Part shown: piece after piece, positions 30,661 through 41,419 of the stretch
Layout of the letters: the number at the start of each line of letters is the position of its first letter
How positions within the stretch are numbered: position 1 is the stretch's first letter
Source: Prorocentrum cordatum
Taxonomy: Eukaryota > Sar > Dinophyceae > Prorocentrales > Prorocentraceae
DNA length: 64,000 bases
Assembly (NCBI GenBank): GCA_963575745.1
Contig: CAUYUJ010012202.1
Location: 371,001-435,000, forward strand
Reading direction: 5' to 3'
Program-made: the position numbers and the translations under genes
Notes under the pieces: generated by a model
What the model was told of the DNA's origin: nothing
Databases searched by the model: none
What the model saw: only the letters and a program-made list of their open reading frames with translations

Positions 30661-30935
30661 CTCGCAGCTGCCCAAGACGACCCAAGATGGCCCCAATACG
30701 GCCGAACAGGTCCCCAAGACGGCCCAAGAGGACTCCAAGACAGCACCCACAGAGGCCCAAGAGGCGGACCAAACAATTACAAACTCAAGCTTTCCGCCCC
30801 CAGGAGCCGCAGGGAAACCCAAGAGTGCCCCAAGAGGCCGCCAGAGACCCCCAAGAGGCCCCCGAGACGCCCCAAGTAACAACCAAGGAAACCTCCCAGA
30901 GGCTCCGAAACGGCCCCCAAGTTGCTTGAAAACTG
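30661..30935. repeat. Degenerate CCCAAGA-word repeat
   Basis: CCCAAGACG, CCCAAGATGGCCCC, CCCAAGACGGCCCAAGAGG, CCCAAGAGGCGG and similar words recur about every 10-30 bases. They match the CCCAAGAGGCCCC segment of satellite B and may be old remains of that family. No gene. Confidence 0.5.
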
Positions 30936-32699
30936 CATTCAACGGTCCCCCGAGAGGCGTACCGCGAGATCCCGATACACATACAAGAAATCTCTCACCC
31001 ATAACCCATGAACCAGAGCCTTCTGTCCGTGTCCCCATCCTTCCCCCCCCCTCCCCCTCCAACTCGGCCCGTGAAGAAGGGTTCCACGCGATCCTCCGAT
31101 GGGGCTCCCAGGTGTGCGGATAACCCTGACACGCCAACCCCCAGTCCCCAAAGGGGAGGACTCGAGCCCGCCGTGGGCGCGCAGGCACGGGCGCGGCAGC
31201 GGCGCATCTCCTCCTGCGTCTCATTCCCCCCCTCCTCCCCCTCTTGCTCCGCCTCCTCCTCCTCCGCCTCCTCCTCCTCTCCTCCACCTCTCCTTGCTCC
31301 TCTTCCTCCGGCTCATCCTCGTCTTCTTCCTCTTCCTCCTTCCCCGCTGGGCCCAAGGCAATGGTGAATGTAAGTCCCTCAGAGTGGATCGGAATCCGCC
31401 ACCGTGCCTCGGGCACGGAGTGGGCGTGTCCTGGGGCCGAATGCCTCAGTCCTCATCCACAGGAGTCTTGAAGCGACCGGGACTCTGAATTCTCGAATCT
31501 CTCAGGGCTGCCCTCGTGAACCTAGATAGCCCCAAAAGGGGCCACGACGACGACCCCAAGACAGCGCCCACGTCGGGCCAAAACGGCCCCGAGAGAAGCA
31601 ATTATTGACTCAAGACGCCCCAAATGGACCCAAAACTCCCACAAAAGATTCGAAGACAACCGCAGAAGACACAAAGGAGAGAGGAAGAGAGCGAGAGAAA
31701 GAGAGGAAAAAACACGCCCAAACACACGCGCGCATTGCCCTGGCCTACCCATACTCCATATGAACACTACCCCCCTGTTGCAGGAAAGCTCGCGGGGACC
31801 ACCTGAAACCAAAGAAAACACGAGGCCTGATTTGGGGTCGGCGGCAGAGGCGGCAGCCTTTAAATAAGAAGCGAAGGGGCTTTTCTGGCCACGACGAGCC
31901 TGGGCCACGAATAGATTCGCCGACCTTATCTGAGGAGTGGCCCGAAAAACAGAGCCGCTCCTGAGCCCAAAGCGGTCCTTCTTCTAGCGCCTTGACTGTA
32001 CAGCCTCACAGCGCCTGGAGAACATGTCCCTGAGTGGACCTTTCGAGATGCCTGCGGCGGTGCCGACCAGCCAGCGCGAGTCCGCTGCTGGGGGGCTTCC
32101 CTCGCTGCACCCAATGCGGAACAGCGGTGCGCGAGCTGAAGGGGGGAATCCGAGAGTCGCACGAGCGGTTGGCAGTCAGCGGTGGAGCGGACGTGACCCT
32201 ACGTACTCGACCATGGCCCCCTTGTTACCCATCGGTCTTGGACCGTTCGGCGGTCTTCGGCGGTCTTCTGACGGTCTTCGGCGGTTTCTGGCAGTCTTCG
32301 GAGCGAAAGCTAGAGGGCTGCGTTCAACCAGTGACCGGGGCCGCATGACCAGTAAGACCAAAGAAGGGCCCTTCTCTTTCGCGGTGTTGCCCAGAACGCC
32401 TGGGACGACCAATGCGGGAAATCACGCCGCATAATGGTCCCATCACCCACGTCGTCATTACAGGGCAAACTGCACGTTGGAGCCCACTGGTCCTGGTCCC
32501 CGACGCCGCGAGGATAACTATGGCAAGGCTGCGAAGAAGTGCGAACAGGGGCCATAGCAAGCTAGGCCCGCGCGTGCAATGTGATATCCTACCCCTCCTG
32601 CCCATCCTTTCCCATTTCGATGAATGCTCTTCTGTCTGCCGGGATCCCAAGTAACCGCCCCGTGTGATTCGAAATCGTGGCTGGAAAAGCTTTGTACAT
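30936..32699. other. Non-coding interval
   Basis: No convincing gene. Contents: poly-C near 31,047-31,061; CTC-rich DNA at 31,205-31,345; more CCCAAGAC-type words at 31,525-31,640; a GA-rich stretch at 31,670-31,715; and a small minisatellite at 32,236-32,305 built on CGGTCTTCGG. The rest is unique sequence without recognisable motifs. Confidence 0.55.
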
Positions 32700-32822
32700 T
32701 GGAGGAGGAGGAGGAGGAGGAGGAGGAGGAGGAGGAGGAGGAGGCGGCGGACGAACAGGACCATGAGCAAGGCGAGCAGGAGATTGAGGAGGAGGAGGAA
32801 CGGGAGGAGCACGAGGACTAGA
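32700..32822. repeat. GGA microsatellite
   Basis: Nearly pure GGA from about 32,700 to 32,745, then interrupted GAG/GGA to 32,822. Poly-Glu frames here are artefacts. Confidence 0.9.
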
Positions 32823-33480
32823 GGAAGAAAGAGAAAGGAAAAAGACAGGGCGGCACCAACGAGAAATGAGTCGGATCCCGAAGTGTGGCTCGCGCTGTGG
32901 CGTGAGCGCCACCATGAATGCCGGCGACACGCCGCCGATCCAGTAATGTGGCCAACGCTGCAACGGGAGCATATCTGTCTGAAGGGGCGAAGGCGTCCCG
33001 ATCGAAGAACCATAATGCAAGCAACGGTCCTGAACTCCTATGTGGAGGATACGCACAACATCAGGAGACAGAAAGGGGAATCGCATCCATGTTGTGTAGC
33101 AGTGGGGAACCCCAGATGAGCACAAAGCATGACTATTGCAACTGCGGTCGACGCTGTGACCCGGAATGCAACCTTCACAAAGTAGAGCCATTACAACACA
33201 GTCAAAACCTACATGTCATATGCCTGCGGATGCTTCATACCAAAAATATTGAAAGCAGAGCAAACCAACACAACTGTACACATGTTGTTGCTGCCTTTCC
33301 CGATCTGGAATAACCACGATGCATGACAGGAAGCACCCGATCGCCACGGCCCAGAGATGAGCACTGCACTCACTCAGCCCGTTGCCGCGCGTGTAGCATA
33401 CACCTACGATCATACATGACGCGAACATGAAACTCTCAAAACATGCTAGCCAGCGTGGATCACAAACAATCTGTTTCCAG
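32823..33480. other. Unique sequence, nothing recognised
   Basis: Lower GC than the flanks. Short frames on both strands, for example the minus frame 33216-33593, show no domain, and I could not choose any as real. Confidence 0.4.
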
Positions 33481-33775
33481 CAAAAGATGGTGTGCAAGCT
33501 ATGTGGGGCAAACGGTGTTGTGCAATGTACGTGGTGCAAGCCATCTTGCGTAACCTCGTTGCGCAGTCCATTCTGCACAGTACAACGTGGCATACAGTTG
33601 GTGAAGTTCGTGTGGTGTGATGCAATCTATGTGGCGCGCAACTGATGCGATGCAACCGGCGTGGTGCAAACTAAGTGGGTCCAATTATGTTGTGCAATCT
33701 ATGCGGGTGCAATACTTGCGGCTCAATCTATGTCGTGCAATATATGCGGTGCAGTCTGCGCTGTTGCAATGTAGG
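33481..33775. repeat. Degenerate ~20-bp minisatellite
   Basis: The word TGGTGCAATCTATGTGG and variants (GTGCAATGTACGTGGTGCAA, GTGCAATCTATGCGGGTGCA, GTGCAATATATGCGGTGCAG) recur roughly every 20 bases or multiples of that across ~290 bases. Confidence 0.65.
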
Positions 33776-33905
33776 CGGCGACGGGGCGGCAGCGGCGACA
33801 GCACAGCCGCCAAACCGACATTCAGGCCCACACGACGGGCGGCGACGAGGTGGCGACGGGGCGGCGACGGCGACAACGCAGCCGCCAGGCCGACATTCAG
33901 GCCCA
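33776..33905. repeat. Tandem duplication of ~76 bp
   Basis: GGCGACGGGGCGGC and CCGACATTCAGGCCCA appear at 33,776-33,830 and again at 33,852-33,908, with AGCCGCCA between them in both copies. One tandem duplication with a short spacer. Confidence 0.75.
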
Positions 33906-35112
33906 GTTCCTTGGAATAGAAGTAAGGACCCCGAAGTGCGGGCACCGTTTGGGGAACCAGCGCGCTCGCGTGCTTATATACGTATTGGCGAGACGTAACA
34001 TCTGCGGCGTGCTCCAGAACTGCCTAATTATGCGGGGGAGTAGGTTGTTGGAATGCCCCACCCAACTCTCTACCGTTGCGCTGTGCCTGCCCCTTGGCGG
34101 CGTCGGGCACAATCGGACAATCCCCTCCCCTCCTCACCCGGAAGCCCTGTACACGCCGCGACTGATAAATACGAAGCTCGTGGGTCAAACTTCTCACCTT
34201 GAGCACGCGTTTGATGGACCGAAAACAGACCCCAGATACCCGAAATCCAGCAAATCGCCACGTCGGGGGGCGAGGCCGCCTCCTTCTCCCCCCCATTCTG
34301 AAGGGAGAGAAGGAGAGAGGCGGCTCCCCCTCATCAGAGACTGCATATAATCTCCTTCTCCTGCGAAGGAATCCGAGAAGGGTTCAGGATGAGATTCGCA
34401 TCTTGCTAGTGCTGATTCGGCGCAACGGCCGTCATTGGGCCAGAGCCAACCCCCCTCGATGACGTGACGTCTAGCGCCTGCGGGGTCTGGGAGCACATCC
34501 AAAAGTCCCGCGGCCGCAAAACGTTGTATCACCTGCCCCACTGGTGGCGCCCAACACACTCGGAGAATAAGAAAAAAACGCGCTTGAGGAAGAGCCGGCG
34601 GGAGAGGCAGCTCGACCGCCTTGTCTGCGACTGACACTCGTGCCAATTAGGACAACTGCTCGTAGCCCGCCGAGAGCAAAGGCAGGTGATGCTGTCCGTG
34701 TGCGCATAAGGAAACGGAGGGAGGATTGACCGAACGAGCGCGGGCGATCCAACCAGGAAGCTGGAACACACACACACACACACACACGGCTTGACTCACA
34801 CGCACGGCATCCTGGGGCCACGCGCTGGATGCAAACGTGGAGACCAAGCCTACACGGCTATGGGTGAGCCGAGTACTGGAAGATCACCTGGCCAGCAAAG
34901 CCGTGTGAATCCAACTACCTCATAGTCTTAGTCCTTGCGCGCTCGAAGGATACGGCGGAGAGACCCCTCTTCTCAACGAACCAGACTAAGTCCCCACACC
35001 ATGCATTCCGACCAGGGACTAATGAGAAACCTCAGAGATTCAACTCACGAGGTAGGGTGCCCACCTACCTCATGCTGAGGCAGTGGTCGCGGGTCGCGGG
35101 CCGCGAAGCACT

Positions 35113-35161
<49 letters not shown>

Positions 35162-35794
35162 ACTCCCCCCAATCCCAAAAAGCTCCACCCCAAACCCCAA
35201 GACCCGCACAAAAGAGCACAACCAACGCCTGGAGACCCTGGCCACGTCCAGTGGGGGAAGGATGAGAGATTCCTCTGCGGATGCATCCTCGACGAGACTT
35301 ACGGGAAAACCCAACAAGAAAGAGAACCAGTCCTGGGCGCTCAGGTCGACGCGCGCTGCCGAACTGGACAGAGGCACACCGACAAGCATCGGCAGGCCAA
35401 CACACCTACATCAGTTCACACCAGCGACATGACCAAGCGGCAGAACGACGCCACCTGTTCCTCCTCCAACTGAAGTCCTGCGGTTGGCCTCTGGCTCCCG
35501 CTTGCGCGGCGGGGCTTCGGCCGCGGGCCGCAAGCCCGCAGAGCACGGCGGCGCGCCTGGGCTTGCGGGAGACTGCCACGCCGTGCTCTTTAGCGCACCG
35601 CACGCGGGAGCCGAGCGTTTCCACAGATCGGCATGCTTCCTCCTCCGACCCTCCGGGGTGCGTCTAAGCGGGGGCGTGGAAGAAGAGGGCCAGGCAAGCC
35701 ATGGCCCGAGGCATGAGCGCGGACGAGGGGAGGCCAAGGAACCGAGAACGTCCTGAAACAAGAAACGGGTGCCATGAGATTATCCTCCCCCGTC
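33906..35794. other. Non-coding interval with CA and CT runs
   Basis: A pure (CA)n run lies at 34,766-34,787 and a pure (CT)n run at 35,117-35,159. The remainder, including 34,000-34,700 and 35,160-35,790, is unique sequence with no recognisable gene. Frames across the runs are artefacts. Confidence 0.6.
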
Positions 35795-36795
35795 CTCCTC
35801 CTCCTGTTTATCTCCTCCCTCCTCCCTCGTCCTCCTCCCCCTCCTCCTCCTCTTCCTCCTCCTCCTCCGATTGTTCCCCCCTTCCTGGAAGGGGGGAATA
35901 CGAGAGAGGGAACGAAATGCATATTTGTATATGAACAGATACACGCACATACACACATACATAGTTACACACACATATATTAGAACCATCGCGCGCGCTT
36001 CGCGCGCGCTCAAGTTCTAGCTATGGTCATGATCACCGTCATCATTGTCATCCTCATCCCCGTCATCTTCATCGTCACCGTCATGGTCACTTTCACCATC
36101 ACCATCACAACTCATCATTACCACCATTATCATCAGCATCGTGATCAGCATCGCCATCATCATCATCGTGCTTTGCAGCATCATCAACATCATCAACAAC
36201 TTGTTGGTCGTCGTCGGCGGCGTCGTCGGCATAATCGTCGTCATCATCCTCAACACCATCGCCGTCATCATCCCCGGTCCACTGCAGTTCCATTACCCTG
36301 TTCCTCTTCCCGTTCTCCCTCTCCCCACCATCTTATACTCATCCTTTTCCTCGTCGGCGTTTCTCTGAAAGGGATCCCTGTTCCTTCACATCCTCCTCCT
36401 ACTCTTCCTCCTCCTCCATCTCCTCCTCCTCCTCCTCCTCCTCCTCCTCCTCCTCCCTGTCTTCCCCGCTCTTCGGTATTTCGGTGTGTCCCTCCTCGTG
36501 TTCCTTCACCTACTTCACCTCCTTCCTCCTCTCGAACCCTCTTCATCCTGCGCCCCCCTTTCTTCCTCGTCCCCAGCATGCTTCCCCGAGCCAGAAAATC
36601 AGATAACAACATAATGTTACAAGGACAATGTCCCTCCTCCTCTTCCCCTTCCTCTTCCCCCTTTTCGTTCTCCTGGTATGTATCCCCCTCCTCCTCCTCC
36701 TCCTCCTGCTCCTTCTCCTCCTGCTCCTCCTCTTCCTCGTCCATTCCTTTTCCTTAGAGATACCTCCTCCCTGTCGCACCCCGAGGCCAGTTTCT
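35795..36795. repeat. CTC, CA/TA and ATC microsatellite block
   Basis: CTC/TCC triplets at ~35,790-35,870; CACATA-type repeats at 35,938-35,980; an ATC/CAT/GTC-rich stretch at 36,020-36,275; CTC runs at 36,395-36,460 and 36,630-36,745. A GCGCGCGCTTCGCGCGCGC palindrome lies at 35,991-36,009. No gene. Confidence 0.85.
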
Positions 36796-36797
36796 AG

Positions 36798-36905
36798 GGC
36801 GGGTCGGGCGTTTCGCCTGAGACCTCCTCCCCATCTATGATTCTGAAGCTTTACTAATGACAACAACTTCACACATGGAGGGCGGGTGGTCTTCAAAGTG
36901 GCCCC
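36798..36905 (+). pseudogene. Short coding-like relic, copy 2
   Basis: Counterpart of the relic at 28,801-28,926. TTTCGCCTGAGAC at ~36,811 is followed by a frame reading VSPETSSPSMILKL up to a stop, and in the next phase by THGGRVVFKVAP. This last part runs directly into satellite C, so one end of this relic is the satellite boundary. Confidence 0.35.
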
Positions 36906-37905
36906 GGCACCCTCACCCCACGGCAGCTCTGTTCTTGGGACCCCCCAGCCCGTAATTTCTCGACCGGAACCTACCGACGCCCCCCCCCCCCGCCCCCACC
37001 ACGTCCCGGCACCCTCACCCCACGGCAACTCTTTTCTTGGGCCCCCACAGCCTACAATTTCTCAGCCGGACCCTGCCGACGCTCCCCCCCTCCGCCTCCA
37101 CCACATCTTGGCACCCTCACCCCACGGCAGCTCTGTTCTTGGGACCCCCCCGCCCCAAATTTCTGGACTGGAACCTACCGACGCCCCCCCCCCCCCCCCC
37201 ACCACCACGTCCTGGCACCCTCACCCCACGACTCTGTGCTTGGGACCTCCCAGCCCACAATTTCTCGACCGGAAGTTACCGACTCCCCCCCCCCGCCCCC
37301 GCCACGCCCCAGCACCCTCACCCCACGGCAATCTTGTTCTTGGGACCCCCCATGCAGCCCACAATTTTCTCGACCGGAACCTACCGACGCCCTCCCCCCC
37401 GCCCCCACCACGCCTCGGCACCCTCACCCCACGGCAGTTCTGTTCTTGGGACCCCCCAGCCTCAAATTTCTGGACCGGAACCTACCGACGCCCCCCCCCC
37501 ACCACCACGTCCTGGCACCCTCACCCCACGACTCTGTGCTTGGGACCTCCCAGCCCACAATTTCTGGACCGGAACCTACCGACTCCCCCCCAGCCCCCGC
37601 CACGCCCCAGCACCCTCACCCCACGGCAATCTTGTTCTTGGGACCCCCCAGCCCACAATTTTCTCGACCGGAACCTACCGACGCCCTCCCCCCCGCCCCC
37701 ACCACGCCTCGGCACCCTCACCCCACGGCAGCTCTGTTCTTAGGATCCCCCAATCCGCAATTTCTCGACCGGAACCTACCGACGCCCCCCGTCCCGCCCC
37801 AACCACGCCCCGGCACCCTCACCCCACGGCAGCTTTGTTCTTGGGACCCCCCAGCCCACACTTTCTCGACCGGAACCTACCGACTTGGGCGGCCATAGCA
37901 GGGGG
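36905..37905. repeat. Satellite C: ten ~100-bp units with a three-unit higher-order period
   Basis: CACCCTCACCCCACGGCAG recurs at 36,908, 37,010, 37,112, 37,216, 37,313, 37,419, 37,516, 37,611, 37,713 and 37,813. Each unit has CTCTGTTCTTGGGACCCCCC, AATTTCTCGACCGGAACCTA and a poly-C run. A variant lacking GGCAGCT (CACGACTCTGTGCTTGGG) occurs at 37,216 and again at 37,516, and the CAATCTTGTTCTTGGG variant at 37,313 and 37,611, which shows a ~298-bp three-unit period. The 285- and 296-residue frames here are artefacts. Confidence 0.93.
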
Positions 37906-38640
37906 GGGGGTGTTTCCCGACCCTTAGTGGTGGTCGCCACCGCCGCGCACACACGCGTCGTCATCACCATCGTCGTCGTCGTCATCACCACCAGTATTGT
38001 CATCATCGTCACCGTCATCATCGTCATCATCGTCGTCATCACAAACTTCTTCATCGTATCCTCGATCATCAAGCATCACCATCATCATAATCATACCGCC
38101 ACCACCGCCATCACCACCATATCGTCAGAATCGTCTCCATCATCGTCGTCATCACCATCCATGATCATCCAAACCATCGCCGTCATCTTATAGAGCAAGC
38201 CATCCCTGTCGTTGTCGTCTACATCATCCCAGTCGTCGGCTACATCATCACGGTTGGCAGACGCGCGCACACGCACGTCATCGTCATCATCGTCGTCGTC
38301 ATCATCACCATTATCATCATCATCGCTGTCATCGTCATCATCGTCATCATCGCCCCCATCAGCAACTTCATCATCACACCCACTATCATCATCATTGCAT
38401 CATCAACATATTCAACATACTCATCATCTGCACCGTCATCGTCATTATCATATCGCAACCATCACCATCGCCACCACCATCGCCACCATACCATCAACAT
38501 CGCATCCATCATCGTCATCATCACCATCTTTGATCACCCAAACCATCGTCGTCATCATATAGAACAGAAATCATCCCCATTGGTGTCGTCTACATCATCA
38601 CAACCGTCGTCTACATCATCATGGTCGGCGGACGCGCCGG
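37906..38640. repeat. ATC/GTC microsatellite with internal ~370-bp duplication
   Basis: Dense ATC, GTC and CAT triplets. Two related blocks end in AAACCATCGCCGTCATC (about 38,170) and AAACCATCGTCGTCATC (about 38,540), and each is followed by GTCGTCTACATCATC. This indicates an old tandem duplication of roughly 370 bases. Confidence 0.8.
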
Positions 38641-39187
38641 TGCCCTGGCGTTCTTCCGTTGCCTATAATAAGAACGCCCCCCGCCCGACACGCCCTCGCA
38701 ATTTATTCAAGACATCCGCGCCTGCTTGAACTTTGTTTGCCATCTACGTAGGGTTCGCGCTCTTCCTTGGGGCCCACTTCATCACAATTTACTCAAACGC
38801 TGCGCTCTCGACGCTCCGGGGGTTGTTTCTTGTGTGCATATGTTGTTTTGTATGATTTGTTGTCATGCGATGTATTTGTTGACGTCGCTGATTGTTTTGC
38901 GCGCGCGCGTGCGCGTCGCCAGCAAACACAATATCTCCAAGTGAAACAGCCACAGGTGGCGACAACAATAACGACATGTAGACACACATGCATATATGTA
39001 TATACACAGAACACAGAGAGAGAGAGCGATGTTAAATGAGGGGGCGGGGGGGGAAGAGTGGCCCGCCGACGGCGCCCCGAATTGTTTCTGTAGGGGTGCG
39101 CTGCGGGCGCTCCTGGGTGGCGCGCGTTAGGGGCATGGCCCAGGCGCCCTGCGCGCGCTGCTGAGCCCCTCTGCGAGGCGGCGGTTC
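38641..39187. other. Unique sequence, nothing recognised
   Basis: No supported gene in this ~550-base interval. It ends in GC-rich sequence that borders the poly-G run. Confidence 0.5.
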
Positions 39188-39592
<405 letters not shown>

Positions 39593-39689
39593 TGACCACA
39601 AACAGCACATAAAACAACAACAAACAATAAACAACAAACGCATAAAACATCCGCAACAGAAAAAAAACACGCGAAGCAACACAACACCA

Positions 39690-40628
39690 TCCGTCCACAG
39701 CCGTTTTGGCCCCGCTTGATTGTGTCAGGTCGTTGTGCGTTCAGCTCAACAGGCATATCATAACTATCATGGCGCGCATAGTTTCGGATGTGAGTTTCTC
39801 CAGACGGCCCAAGGCGCAAGAACGCATGTTGAAACTCACCTCGATGGGTTGTCAAATCAAGATTTGGGAAGCATTCACATTCTGCGAAGGTGATTTGGAC
39901 TTGGCATCAATCGACATGGGTGGCTCAGTCGTCATGGGCAATATTTGTTGCCCGGCAGAATATAAACAGTTGCTCCGAATCGAAGACGTCGATCATTCAC
40001 TTGGCCCGTGCACCGCAATGGTTTGGGGGTGCAGTTCGCGCGGTGCTTCCAAACGTGGCTGACGTTATGCAGGGATACAGATTCGAACGCAATTGGAGAA
40101 GTCAGCAAAGAAGTTATGAAATCAAAATCCTGGGCAATTACTGGTCCAACGCATGAGTTGCCATTCAAATGGGAACCTAAACAATGAAATTTTCATGGCG
40201 AGGAGGGCGACGAACTGACTATCGGTGCGGCTAGGAAAGTGGCCATCCTCTCATGTGACACATCGTCGGCGTTGTTTGGGACAGCGCTTTGGGATAATAA
40301 AATCGACATTGTGGGTGCAGTGGTCCGCGCTTTCAGGTGTAGCAAGACGGTATTGTTTCTCGGTGAATATGATTGTGCGCTGTCCCTGGGTATAATGATG
40401 CACGTGAAAGAAGAGTTCGAGGAGGCGGCTAGCTTACGAACGCTCGCGGACCCCACTGAGCCCGAGGAAGATGCGAATGCCCCTCAGGTAAGGCACTGGA
40501 GGAACAGCGAGGCCGGCTGGACGTATAGGCAGTACTTGGCACAGGCTATGGAAAAGAGGCCCTACAATTCTATCAACCATCAGGGCTTGTGGGTAGCGTG
40601 CATGTGGAGGAAAGCGCAGCCGCGCTGA
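39690..40628 (+). pseudogene. Decayed coding relic, family unknown
   Basis: Base composition is closer to even than in the surroundings, and three consecutive plus frames look like protein. Frame 39706-40062 includes LTSMGCQIKIWEAFTF and GNICCPAEYKQLLRI. A second phase reads RCFQTWLTLCRDTDSN and THELPFKWEPKQ. Frame 40239-40628 includes TALWDNKIDIVGAVVRAF, KTVLFLGEYDCALSLG and WTYRQYLAQAMEKRPYN. Stops and phase changes at about 40,030 and 40,185 separate them. I recognise no domain. It may be a decayed host gene or a fragment of another retroelement. No spliced-leader relic is visible upstream; the GA microsatellite lies there. Confidence 0.4.
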
Positions 40629-41239
40629 TTGCCTGGTGCTGTTGGCCGAATCGGCGTTCACTCTGACCGAAAAATTGAAGAGCCTTTGCGTGCTGATTTG
40701 GTTTCGCCCATCCGCGGTAACCCCTCTAGCACGCAGGCTCCGCACGTTGAGTTTGTCGTAGCACGCGCGCTTCCAACTGTGATGCTGCGCGCGTGCACGA
40801 GGTGTGTGTGCGCGTATGTTCGCGCGCCCTTAGAACTATGGCGATGCGCAGCTTGTGCAACACATCGTGCATGATTTTACTTATGATGCGCATTACACTG
40901 CATCATGAAACAATGTAGGGCATATAGATCACGTGTAATCGTCTGGTCATCACGCGCGCCTTACGATACAAATTGGGTCGGCGAGCGCAGTCTTCCGGGG
41001 CATCCAGGACTCCCAGGGCCTCCTCTGGCGTAGAAAGACACTCAACTGGTTTGGAAAGCAAAGGACGTAAACAACAACAACAACAACAGCAGCAACACCA
41101 ACAGCAGCAACACCAACAGTTGGAAGCATAAGCAACTAAGACAAACAAAAGCATGAACACCTCACTTAGTAAGTAATCATAAAGACGCACGATAACCAAC
41201 TATCAACAGCTAAGCCAACCAATCGCATAAACATCATTG
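40629..41239. other. Unique sequence with a CAA/CAG run
   Basis: No gene recognised. A CAA/CAG run lies at about 41,069-41,122, and its minus-strand translation (Cys/Val-rich) is an artefact. Confidence 0.55.
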
Positions 41240-41375
41240 TATTGCAAGTGTTGTTTTGGGTAAGTGTAAGTACTGTCTGGGCAGGCAAGTGTTGCTGCAA
41301 AATCGTGAACCGTGCAAGTGCTGTTTGGGTAAATGGAAGTGCTGTTTGGGTAAGTAAGTGTTGCTACACAATAAT
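41240..41375. repeat. Minisatellite built on AAGTGCTGTTTGGGT
   Basis: About five imperfect copies of AAGTG(C/T)TG(T/C)TTGGGTAAGT in 130 bases. A further copy (CAAGTGCTGCTTGGGT) lies alone at 43,875, on the far side of the GC-rich ORF region. Confidence 0.65.
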
Positions 41376-41419
41376 GGAACTGCACTTGTGCAGCTTTTTT
41401 TGTACAGTCTTCCCCAGTC

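Noticed and set aside
36886-37927. Plus-strand frames of 285-296 codons rich in Pro, His and Thr
   Set aside because: They are satellite C read through; the pattern changes phase with every unit and has no independent coding features.
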